A stretch of DNA of 38,561 nt from Schoenoplectus triqueter (taxonomy: Eukaryota > Streptophyta > Magnoliopsida > Poales > Cyperaceae). A model generated the notes under the pieces. It was not told where the DNA came from. It was given only the letters and a program-made list of their open reading frames with translations, and did no database searches. Below, piece by piece: positions 20,879 to 30,597 of the stretch. Position 1 is the stretch's first letter, and each line of letters begins with the position of its first letter. The position numbers were made by a program, and so were the translations under genes. The stretch spans positions 1 through 38,561 of the forward strand of contig CAXKVV010001519.1 of NCBI GenBank assembly GCA_964058805.1, in the 5' to 3' direction.

Positions 20879-21777
20879 TTGTCTAATTAGGGAGGATTTG
20901 GCGATGGTTAAGCCTAAAAAGGAGGATTTGGTTGTGATTGAGCAGAAAAATGAGGATTTAATTGTGGTAAAGCCGGAAGTTGAGAGGAATGAATCCAAAT
21001 GTGATAGAACTTAAGCTCAGGGGAATTGAGATATGGTGAAGTACATGTGAGAAGAAAAAAAAACAGAATGAGGGGTTGTGTCTATAGTGTCACTCGTGTC
21101 AAATCTCTTGCCCTTGCTTATTCCGACTCTTGAGACACTTACACCATCCAACTCAGACTCATAATACGCAGATGAATAAAATTTGAGAGCTTATGTCACT
21201 ACCACCAGGCAAAAAGACGATTGAATGCAAGTGAGTCTTCACAGTGTAGCAGACTTCAGAAGGTCTGATTGAGCATTACAAGGCTAGGTTGATAGCGACG
21301 TTGATTTTCATGACAATAAATGGTGGATGATAGCTACACCAACTTGACGTGAAGAATGTCTTTCTCCATGATGATTTGTTAAAAAAAAGTGTACATGGAT
21401 GTCCCGTCAGGGTTTGACACCAATCACATAGTAGGTAAGGTATGTAGGCTTAAAAATTCACTCTATGGGATGAAGTAGTCCTTTTGGGCCCGTTTTGATA
21501 GGTTTAGGAAGGCTATGATAGACACAGACTACTAGCAAATGAATGCATATCACATGGCATTTTCTCGATAATATGGTGGTCACATCATTATGTTGGTAAT
21601 GTATGTCGATTATATGATCATTATTGGGGATGATGAAGGAAAAATTACATAGTTGAAAGCAAGATTGGGGAAGGAATTCGAGGTAAATGATTTGTGACAA
21701 CTTAGGTATTTTTTTGGGATTGAAGTGGTTCATGGACATATAGGATTGTTTTATCTCAGAGAAAATATGTCCTAGAC
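20879..21777 (+). pseudogene. Copia reverse transcriptase remnant
   Basis: After a repetitive Glu/Asp/Val-rich linker (20890-21010), the frames carry recognisable copia reverse transcriptase pieces: LPPGKK near 21200, HYKARLIA near 21270, QLDVKN near 21340, GKVCRLK-like and SLYGM-like words near 21430-21470. The catalytic motif is at 21602-21613 but reads Y-V-D-Y instead of YVDD (GAT to TAT). Between ARLIA and QLDVK about 30 codons normally present appear to be deleted. Frameshifts and stops are frequent, so no enzyme can be made. Confidence 0.85.
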
Positions 21778-22440
21778 TTGCTCAGGGAGACAGACATGTT
21801 AGGGTGCAAACCTGTAGTCTCTCCAATTGATGTGAATGTCAAAATGAGTGCATATGTAAGAGAACATATTGATCATAAGAGATACCAGAGATTGATAGGT
21901 AAATTGATCTATTTGAGTCATGCCCGTCTCGATATCTTATTTACATTAAGCGCGGTAAGTCATTACATGCATTATCCAAGGAAGGACCATATGGATGCAA
22001 TATTTTATATCTTAAGGTACCTGAAAAGTGCACCAGGGAAAGACCTAATTTTCAGAAAAAATGGACACATGAATATTATGAATTATTATTACTCTGATTG
22101 GACTAGTTGCTAAGACGACATGACATTCATATCCGGCTACTATATATTCGTAGGGGCAACTTGGTCTCTTGAAAGAGCAAAAAGTATTTAGTTGTTGCGA
22201 GATCGACGACAGAAGTTGAGTACAAGGCCATGACGTTAGAAATTTCTGAGATGTTATGGCTGAAAAGATTATTAAAAGATCTCAAGATAAATTATGGAGA
22301 GCTAAAATGAAATTGCGATGCAATAACAAATCAGTGATTAGCATTGCCAAACAATCCTGTACAAAATAATATAACTAAATATGTAGAGATCGATAAGTTT
22401 TTCATTAAAAAAAAAAGCTGATGAGTGAACTATTGGAGTT
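21778..22440 (+). pseudogene. Copia reverse transcriptase C-terminus and RNase H remnant
   Basis: The frame 21778-22113 is open for 111 codons and is clearly copia: LGCKPVVSPIDVNVKMS, then RYQRLIGKLIYLSHARLDI and HMDAIFYILRYLKSAPGKDL. The RNase H part continues with a degraded DADW-type motif (SDWTSC), then out-of-frame words for SGYYIFVG, EYKAM and EISEMLWLKRLLKDL. It is the best-preserved coding piece of the element. Confidence 0.9.
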
Positions 22441-22542
22441 GATTTAGTAATAAATTATCTCATAAAAAGACTTAACTCAATAGATCTAGTTAGATTATAT
22501 GATAATATGAACTTAATATCTTTTGTCCATTTTAAATAAGAG

Positions 22543-22696
22543 TTTTGAAATATAATAAAAATTAATTAGAAATATTAAATATAGATATCAAATAGAAATT
22601 TTGATTTTTAGTTTTGTACTCAGTTGGATGTATATATAGATTTCTCAGTAATCGAATAAAATGATCTTCTCAGAAACACTTCTCTATTTTTTTCCA
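22543..22696 (+). repeat. 3' LTR of the copia element
   Basis: Partner of 10982-11133. The sequence following it (22700-22727) resembles the LTR tail again: AAACACTTCTTTATTT against AAACACTTCTCTATTT within the LTR. It is therefore partly duplicated at its end. Confidence 0.8.
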
Positions 22697-23064
22697 CTTG
22701 AAATAAAATCAAACACTTCTTTATTTGTTTCTAAAGTAGTCTTAGATTGGATTAAATCCATCATTACAAACATAGAAATAAATTAGAGCGGCTATGTAGG
22801 AATCACTGGCAAGAAACCAAAACGCGAGAACAACAAAATAATATTGGATTCATCTCAAAAACAGTAACCAATGCACAAGCAATTCCAGTAAAAACAGCTA
22901 CATGGAAATCAGGATTTGCGTGGCAAAAAAAGATACATAATTTAACAAAATAAACCAACAAACAAGCAAGACATCTAAAAACTACTACACTCATTTGAGC
23001 AAAACAAGGATGTATATTCACATGCCGGATTTCTTCAACCAGATCTTCATTGGTTCCGCTTGCT
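22697..23064. other. Junction between copia 3' end and the CONSTANS-like gene; probable 3' UTR
   Basis: 22700-22775 holds a second LTR-tail-like piece and then a 35-bp stretch (CTAAAGTAGTCTTAGATTGG...) repeated from just upstream of the copia 5' LTR. The remainder up to 23064 is likely 3' untranslated sequence of the minus-strand gene. A minus-strand AATAAA at about 22721-22726 falls inside the copia-derived piece and might serve as a polyadenylation signal (inference). Confidence 0.45.
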
Positions 23065-26000
23065 TTATCCTGCATTTCTTGCATCTGGAAACCCAATTGA
23101 TTTTACAAATCGGCCCTTGACTCGCTTTCTCGTGTCGGCCCTTAATTTTCTGGACTCGTACCGGATGTGCTTCTCATACCTACAAAATTTCATAAAAATA
23201 ATTATTAGAAGAAGCTCACAAATCCTTAATTCACATAAATATAGTTCCAAACATGACAGCAACATCTTTTTCACACTTAATTCATTAACAAAAAAGTTAC
23301 CAGAATCCAAAGCAATGTCCTTGTCACGCATTATTAGTTAATCATAAAATAAGTTATCACCACAGCCAATAATGATATTATTGAAGCGAAGGGCGTAGTG
23401 GAAATAAATATATACATAAATGCATAGATTAATGAAGAACAGACATCCTTACCTGCGAGTCTTCTTCTTCTCACGATACCGTTGCATGGCATTACCACGG
23501 TTCTGTGCAATCGACTCGCTATCCAGCTTGGTTAGTTTCTCTTCCCCGACTATATTTTGCTGGTGCTCCACAAAGGAAATTTGCTTAACAGTTGGATCCA
23601 CTAAAGATCCAAATTGACCAATCACATCGGCGATTCTAGTCTCCGACATGGTAGGTCCATCAACTGCTGGATGACATGAGTTGCTCTTCCTCTTGCCAGT
23701 AGTAACTGCTTTTATAGCGCTCAACTGGAGGAAAAGAAAACACCGCTTTCCAATTAATAAAAATATAAACACCAAGAAAGCCTTACAGCAAAAAATAGAA
23801 AAGGAAAAAAATAGGGAGCATTAATCAACTAAGAGCAGAAACTACCCGAGTGTATGTTTATCCTTGTGGAAGCACCATACAGCAAAAAATAGAAAAGGAA
23901 AAAAATAGAATTGAATATGTAACTACTGCACTTGTGCCATTTACCGGCCAACCAAAGCCGAAAATCCTTTGAAACAACCACAATATTTCATGGCATATGT
24001 TCACAAAGAGTTAATACTCATCGAGAGGAAGAGCCCAATAAGGCAATAACAGCCCTTACTACAACCAATTCTGCGAAGATACTTTGGACATACTACAACC
24101 AATTCTGCGAAGATACTTTGGACATGGGTACATATAAAGACAAATATAAATGGTATAAAGAGAATAACATGTTGAAATTGAGCACAGGGTAGCCATGTGC
24201 ATGTTACCCAACTTGCAATTGATGTGGCATGTTTGGTGGTACAACAGATATATACAACTGCAACAGAAATTTGGATTATATAACCTCCTCTAGAATAGTT
24301 CAATTGAAATTCAACAGAACAGCAACAGTATTTTCAGTGAAAATCTTACCTTGATTTATTTTTTGCATTGTTTTTGTGGTGCTAAATTGCACAAATGAGG
24401 ATAATATGACACCAATCTGGGTTAACATTAGGTGAGTTATGCTTAATTACATAATTGAGAGTTCACTGGTGGCGAATGTGGTTTTAATTAAGCATCATAT
24501 GGACTAAAATTTGAAGAACTTAATTTTTCAGGATTTTGTGATTGATATCCTCTGGGTGACCTAAAACTTGGAAAAAGCAAAAGCATGCATCGGGAACATT
24601 CAATTTCACCTGGGGCATATTTTTAGATGTTGGCATGTTTTGATATTAAATTAGCAGTCTGGATGCTAGCCCATTGATACTCTATAATGTGGAGTCGGCT
24701 TGGAGTTGGATTATTTTCTATCACGTGAAGCATATCCCCTTACCCCAATTTTATGCTACTTCCAAACTTAATCCTTGGCATATCCAAATTATCTTACTAG
24801 CTAGTGCTCTATAGAAATAAAGAAACTATTTTCTGATATAAAAGAACAATAAAAGACCTCAAAACATAAAAAATCCATACTTTTCTTACATTGTGTGTTG
24901 GCACGTGTCGGGTGCTTGAAGAAAGAACATCATCATTTCCTACAGCAGTCACTGTTTCATATATATTACCAGAGTCATTTATTCCGGCTGCGAAGCAATT
25001 CTCCTTGAGAATTTCATGATAACTCTTGATGGTAAAACCATCATTTTTCGCATTGTATCCAATTTCCAGTTGATTATGCTCCTTGTGATCCCGGGATTTT
25101 CCTAGGTTGAAGTCCCAAATCTTCCAGACATATCAAAAACAATTTCTAATTAATCTTAATAATCAATCAATTATGCAATCACATAAAAAAATTGAACCTA
25201 AAATTATATCATACTTTATAAACAAAATTAACTCTTTCTTGACTAAATAATTAAACCAAGTTTTGTAACTAAAGGAGGGACAATCAAACAAGCGGACAAA
25301 AAGTACACTACAAAAGCTGAAAGTTATGAGTACAATTGTCATTATGGATAGGGAAATACACCACATGATGGTTCTGCTCATGTGGAAGTCCACTTTGCTT
25401 CCTTTCTGAGCCAGAAGCTTTTCAGCTTGCTCGTGCACTTTGTATTTCATTTCACATTATTTTATATTTATGATGCTTTCATGTTTCTTAATTGACTTCT
25501 CTCAGATTCATGCACTTTACCTGATTTGGCCAAAAAGAATGGTATGAATAGAACACGGCAAATATTTAATTGTAAGTATGCTATAATGAGAAAGCCAAGA
25601 AAGAGATGCACCAACTAAGCATGTTTAACAAGTGTTTGATTGTGATGCACAGATCAATACATAACAGGGAATCAAAAGAACCAAAGTTTAATTACAATCT
25701 ACCAGAGTTTATTTTTTTTTTTTTTTATACATATCCAAGTGGATTCACTTTGCTAAAGTAATAATACCTGTCAATTTAACTCCATTAAGTCCACTTGATT
25801 TTTTTTCTTTCCCTAAAATTTGTTGTGGGGGCCGATTTCATTAAAACTAAGAGTGAAGATCAAAGAGAGAATGGGTCTTCGAGCTGGAAATGGAAAAGGA
25901 GACTTGACAATACCTTTTTTTAGCCAGAAAGCGCTGTCTGAAGTTGACATTTTTTTAATTAATGAGAAAATAAAAACAAAATCTTATACAAGAAACTATA

Positions 26001-27402
26001 TAAGAACAAAAAAACATTTGAAAGCATAGGCAATGGTGCTTTAAAAGGAAAAAAATAATGTAAATTGTTATTTGTAAGGCATTAATGTCGGTGACTTGAC
26101 TGACTTCTAAAACTAAGTAACAATAATACCCCATCAAATATGTTGATTAGCATATACCCAAAACAATACAATGTAAACCCAAATGCGCAAAAGGATGTGC
26201 GAGGTCCGTCAGGCTAAGTATAAATTTTGACATGTTAAATTAATACAACCTTAAACAACCCCTGAGTTCCATCAAAATTCAAATTATTTATGGAGATGGC
26301 GAACTCTTTTATGCATCTCAAAATCAAATTAGTTCAGTTGACTAAGCGATACTAAGCATGAAGTCCAGATTTGGAAAAAAAGGCGAGCTTCAAATTGGAA
26401 ATACTAAAAAAATTGCTACCGCTCTCGGAACACTTTTACCTAGCCAAAGTTTTTTTCCTCTTTTTTTCTTCTTCTCTACTTTCTAATGATGATGGAGGAA
26501 GAAAGGGGGGAGACGAAGAGTTAGCTGAAGATCACATACTTCACAATCAAAACAACCAATGAAAACAAATAATTGCAATTCAATACCTGAGATGGGCCAA
26601 ATTCTGCTGTACTGCCCCTACTAACCGTCGAATTCCATACTAAAGCATCTTCTCCTTCCTCTTCTTCCCCATGTTCCATCGAGGGCCCACTATTTAGGAG
26701 CGACATACAATCCACCTGCCACATGTCATCGTCGTGTGATCTCACCTTTCCTCCACCCCCGCTCTGGCATGGTGTATCCGGTCCAATCGCCTTGGGAGTG
26801 TTGTTATCATCCTCCCTCTTGCCCATCTCCATTAATTGACTCACTAAATCATCCTTCATCTCCTGAAATTTCTCCGTTCTCCTCCTATTATAGTGCTCCA
26901 GAGGCGGATCTGACGGCACATAGAGCTCTCTTAGAACTGGATCAACAGCCAGGAATGAAGAGTAGTCCATCTCGGACCATATCGGGTCAGGATCCGCAAC
27001 CAGACCTGGACAAGACGGTCTAATATCGATCCCCCACGACCGTGCCAGCTCAAAGGCAGATGGACAGCCGGAAAAGGACTCGACTTGAAACTTCAGTGGG
27101 GCGGGATCCGACCCCACATCACAGTCAGAGCAGAGGAACTGATGTGATGAGGTGGGGAGACGGGAAGACGACACGTGGCGGAAAGAGGCGGGGTGGGAGA
27201 AGCAGGAAGAGCAGAGAGGAGCACGGGAGTGGCGACGGGAGAGAGCGTTAGCTGAGTGGACAAGGCGATCACAGGGAAGGCAGAGAAGGGCGGAGTCAGC
27301 TCGGCAGTGTATCACGGCCACGGCGGAGGAGCAGTAGTCGCACCGGCGGCCTCCGTCGGCGGCGAGTTTTGGCGGCGGAGAGAGACAGGTGTAGGGGTCC
27401 AT
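23065..27402 (-). CDS. COL14/15-like: CONSTANS-like B-box/CCT transcription factor (COL13-15 type), 477 aa, four exons
   Basis: Minus-strand exons: 26587-27402 (816 nt), 24890-25120 (231), 23453-23724 (272), 23065-23179 (115); total 1,434 nt. Introns of 1,466, 1,165 and 273 bp all have GT...AG ends (e.g. CTCAG|GTATTG, TGGAAG|ATTTGG, CGCAG|GTAAGG, TTGTAG|GTATG), and frames join cleanly. Residues 21-58 are a B-box (C21, C24, C33, D36, C41, C44, H49, H58). A second, diverged finger follows (C64, C67, then C91, C94, D95). [18 protein letters not shown] (109-126) and [13 protein letters not shown] (271-283) are typical of the one-and-a-half-B-box CONSTANS-like group. The CCT domain is at about 424-466 ([20 protein letters not shown], ending KGRFVK), which binds DNA with NF-Y partners. 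Such nuclear proteins act in light, clock and flowering control. Start chosen: ATG at 27402 in context AACCATGG, about 70 bp below a TATA box. The frame is open further upstream, but without family similarity. Which COL number it is remains uncertain. Confidence 0.93.
24057..24124. repeat. 34-bp tandem duplication in intron 2 of the CONSTANS-like gene
   Basis: Units 24057-24090 and 24091-24124 appear identical, beginning TACTACAACCAATTCTGCG and ending TACTTTGGACA. Perfect identity points to a recent event, so the site may be polymorphic. In the same intron a 29-bp phrase starting ACAGCAAAAAATAGAAAAGG occurs twice, near 23786 and 23878. Confidence 0.93.
25121..26586 (-). other. Intron 1 of the CONSTANS-like gene
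   Basis: The largest intron, 1,466 bp and AT-rich. It contains no recognised element. Several short open frames on both strands have no family signature. It ends on the exon 2 side with ATATGTCTGGAAG, a somewhat purine-rich acceptor. The reading frame and the conserved QIWDFNLG phrase across the joint support that site. Confidence 0.7.
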
Positions 27403-27500
27403 GGTTAGTTGAAACTTGAAAGGGAAAGGGTTGCAACTTGCAGAATGCAGAGTGACAGAGAGGGGAGAAAAGGGGGCTTGAATGAAATAGGCAGTTTTAC

Positions 27501-27507
27501 TTTTATA
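27501..27507 (-). promoter_or_regulatory. TATA box of the CONSTANS-like gene
   Basis: The minus strand reads CTATAAAAGTAAAAC with TATAAAA at 27507-27501. Transcription would begin near 27475, giving a 5' untranslated leader of about 70 nt before the ATG at 27402. No other strong TATA box lies close to the start codon on this strand. Confidence 0.6.
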
Positions 27508-27875
27508 GGAGGGAGGGCAGTAAGAGTAAGAGTAAGACTGATATTCTGATCCTGTGATGGACAGAACCATTCGGACACAGCACTTAATCCGTTGGATCAC
27601 TTTATAATTCGATTGAACTCTAATCACGAGGAAATCTAACAAACTAAAATATGCTCTTTGTGCTTCTAAATTGCAGAGGATGAAGATTCGATTGGATCGG
27701 GCTATAGTTTTGCTTACCATTTTAGTTGTGCAAGTGGACTGTGGGTCCCACATGTGGATACACATACACTTCGGGTAGATTTCCTTTTTAGATTGTGGTA
27801 GATTTAAGAGGTTAAGCTATGAGTACGCCTCTATGTCGTTAATTTGGTTCTGCATTGCAATGGTTCGATAATAAT

Positions 27876-28388
27876 TAGGGCTGCAACAAATATTTGAAGT
27901 TCGTAGTTCGTTCGTGTTTGATTCGAAAAAAGTTTAAAAAAAGTTCGTTCGATTCTAGTTCGAAATTAATTTCAAATCAAACTGATTCGATTCGAAATTA
28001 TATCGAATCAAACTCAAACCATGGTGAGTTCGTTCGAAATGTGTTCGCGAACTATTTTTGTTTGAATTTGTATTAATTATTTGATTGTTTGAGACTTTGA
28101 GTAGTTTGATTTATATAAAATTTATTAATTTTTATTGAATGAACTTTTAGTTTTGTATGAATTTATATTAAATTGACATTTTTATATTTGATTCTGTTAT
28201 TTTGATATGAATTGTGGAATTTGTTCACCTAATAATTCTATTTCAAACTATTTACGAATCAAATCAAATAGTTCGAATATTTAACGAATTAAATTTCAAA
28301 TAATGGTTTGAGTTCGAAACTGCCTATCTATTTCAAATCAAACTCAAACACAAGTCAGTTTGTTCGTGTTCGATTCGTTTGCAGCCTA
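27876..28388. mobile_element. hAT-type MITE with perfect 8-bp target duplication (513 bp)
   Basis: Ends TAGGGCTGCAA and TTTGCAGCCTA are inverted repeats of the TAGGGCTGCAAA kind found in plant hAT MITEs. The flanks are ATAATAAT (27868-27875) and ATAATAAT (28389-28396), a perfect 8-bp duplication, although in AT-rich DNA. TTCG-rich subterminal repeats (GTTCGTTCG, GATTCGAA) fill both ends, and the centre is AT-rich. It lies about 470 bp upstream of the start codon of the CONSTANS-like gene. Confidence 0.85.
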
Positions 28389-28396
28389 ATAATAAT

Positions 28397-28837
28397 AATA
28401 ATAAATCTTCATATCTGCTGTCGATTTTATTATTTTAAGTTCCCGGTTTCATTTTAGAAACAATTTATTTTGCTTTAAGAACAACTATCGATAGAATGGG
28501 TGGAATCCATTTGACACTTATCTTGATAATACTTTTAATTAAATATAAACATCATTAAAACTATAGAATTTACACCACGTTTTTAAATTTAATAATTCTC
28601 TTTTTCTCAATTTTAATATTCCAATTGAAACCATTAAATACAAAGACTATGTCATTTAGACCTTCTGTGAGGAATTGTAAAATGACCCATAAGTTAATAA
28701 GTTGCATTTACTTTCAAACAAAATGAATAATAAATTTAAGAATACTTCAATGAACTTTTTATATTTTCTTAAATTTCCAAATTCTATTTCAAAATTGTTG
28801 TCAATGTATTCTAAAAAAATATAAGTCTTTTATAATG
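28397..28837. other. AT-rich spacer
   Basis: Non-coding AT-rich sequence between two MITEs. It starts with the remainder of a short AAT repeat. Nothing else is seen. Confidence 0.5.
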
Positions 28838-29188
28838 GGGAAGGATCACTTGAAAACGATTTTTTTTGACAATTTTAACAATACAATTTAAAAAAATTCA
28901 GAAAAAAAATCTCAAAAATAGAATAATATCTATAGATATTTTCTTAAACTTCTGTGTTGATGATGTTTAACACATCATTTAAGGCTCGTCGAATCTCATA
29001 AAAAATATGTAATTTACAATAATTTTAATTTAACAGTCTTGACTACCAAACAACAATTAATTTGCATGAAATTTGAAACATAATCGATGATATGCCTATA
29101 AATATTTTTATATTTTTAAGATTATTTAAAGAACATCTTTATTTAGAATCTCATTATGAACATTATCAAAATTACAATTCCTCCCCTT
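28838..29188. mobile_element. Fold-back MITE of the GGATC family, copy 2 (degenerate)
   Basis: Starts GGGGAAGGATCACTTGAAAA and ends near ATTCCTCCCC. The inner arms are diverged but share TTGACAATTTTAACAAT, CTCAAAAATA, and GCATGAAATTTGAAAC with the other copies. Boundaries are approximate. Confidence 0.6.
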
Positions 29189-30350
29189 TATAAAATACAA
29201 GTTTTTTGAGAAAATTTTATAATTTTTTTTTATATTCGATTGATTGTGTATACTAAACATTAGAATTTTCAGAATGGTTCTTTTATGAAATTAAAAAAAA
29301 AAGTGACGTACACGCGTTGAGGACCCCCCCCCCCCCCAAAAAAAAAAAAAAAAAAAAAATTTAGGGGTATATTATACATGACTTGCATCGGAGCATTACC
29401 GAATTTAAAGATATATACCTCGAAAATAGTTTAGATATAACATGAGGGAGTTGTTTGATTTTACAGCGGACGGATGCAGCGCACCAGGGCACACCCTTCA
29501 TGAGATGATGACATAATGTACCTCTGAACATTTTTAATTTCTTTTTTAAATATTTAATAAGGCTATTTGAATTTATAGGATATAATTGATTTATTATACA
29601 ACTTTATTGAGTAAATACGAGATTTCTCAAATTTTTGAAAAAATAAACATAACATTATAAATTTTAGAGGTGAAATATATAACTTTAAATTTTTAAAATG
29701 ATATATAAAAATGATGCCAATAAATTACTACGTAGCATAACAAACACAAACAGTGATGTAGAAAGTCATCTCAACTCTCATGTATAATCATCGGCATTCG
29801 CCACAGTGGATAGTGGATACGGTGCATCAGTGACGGATTCAAAGTAGGTGTCAGCCGGCATTCGGGTACCTTCTCGATTCACTGAAAAATAAAAATCGTA
29901 TAATAAAAAATAATTTTTTTGATCCGAATATTCTATTTATTTAAACTGAACATCTTTATTGATTGTTTCTGACTCCGCTGTGGTGCACGAAAGATCCGCA
30001 GCGAATCCTTTATTTTCAGCAAGTTAATTGTTGGATTTTCTCATAATTCTTTTTTTTTTGAGGAAAATTTCTCGTAATTCAATGTGAAACAAATTTCAAA
30101 ATAGTAGAACGTGATCGTACAGTACTTCGCATAGAATCAGAATCCGCAGCACATAAACACCATGAAAAGCGTGTACCTTGTGAGGAGATGGAACCAACAG
30201 CTGCACCGTTTTACAAACAGTGTGCTCTTCGCGGGTGAGTAATTGAATCCGGATTTTAAAATATCTCCCCTTCTATCAATTTTAAATGAAGAAATTTAAA
30301 TTTTTTTATATAAATAATATTTAAAATATTATTATTTTATTAAAGAGAAA
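29189..30350. other. Spacer with a C14/A22 homopolymer pair; no accepted gene
   Basis: Positions 29324-29359 are 14 C followed by 22 A. From 29740 to 30240 the composition is less AT-rich. A 26-codon frame at 30162-30242 ends in a consensus splice donor (GCGG|GTGAGT at 30235), but no further exon could be recognised, so it is not annotated as a gene. Confidence 0.45.
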
Positions 30351-30597
30351 GGATCACTTGACAATGAATCTTAAAATAAATATGAAAAACTCTTATAGAT
30401 ATATTTTTATACTTATGGATTGATGGTGATTTAAATTTCTTATAATTTCATTATCATTTGATACTTCATCAAAAATTGTTAAATTAAAATTATTATAAAG
30501 TGCATAATATTTTGATGGACTTTGATAAACTAGCAAATAATAATGAAATTGCATTAAATTTTAATCACCGTCATATAATTCAATCCATTATATATTA
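30351..30597. mobile_element. Fold-back MITE of the GGATC family, copy 3
   Basis: Starts GGATCACTTGACAATG. It has inner arms GGATTGATGGTGATTTAAA and the complementary TTTTAATCACCGTCAT, plus the core ATTATCATTTGATA shared with other copies. A second GGATCACCTCGCAATTG at 30618 may be the start of another broken copy. The right end is approximate. Confidence 0.6.

Larger units (their letters stand above)
10982..22696 (+). mobile_element. Decayed Ty1/copia retrotransposon with two nested solo LTRs
   Basis: Short LTRs of about 150 bp (10982-11133 and 22543-22696) enclose a primer-binding site, a gag remnant, zinc knuckle, protease motif, integrase, reverse transcriptase and RNase H remnants in that order, which is the copia order. 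The element is dead: many stops and frameshifts, the last zinc-knuckle Cys replaced by Tyr, the polymerase motif read as YVDY, and a deletion in the reverse transcriptase. A 5,065-bp LTR inserted at 13590 within the integrase-side coding and a 2,040-bp LTR inserted at 18834. Subtracting both and their 5-bp duplications leaves about 4.6 kb, a normal copia length, so the nesting accounts for the excess. No target duplication is clear at the outer ends. Confidence 0.9.

Noticed and set aside
26736..27337. Plus-strand frames opposite exon 1 of the CONSTANS-like gene
   Set aside because: They are antisense shadows of a GC-richer exon with a confirmed protein on the minus strand.
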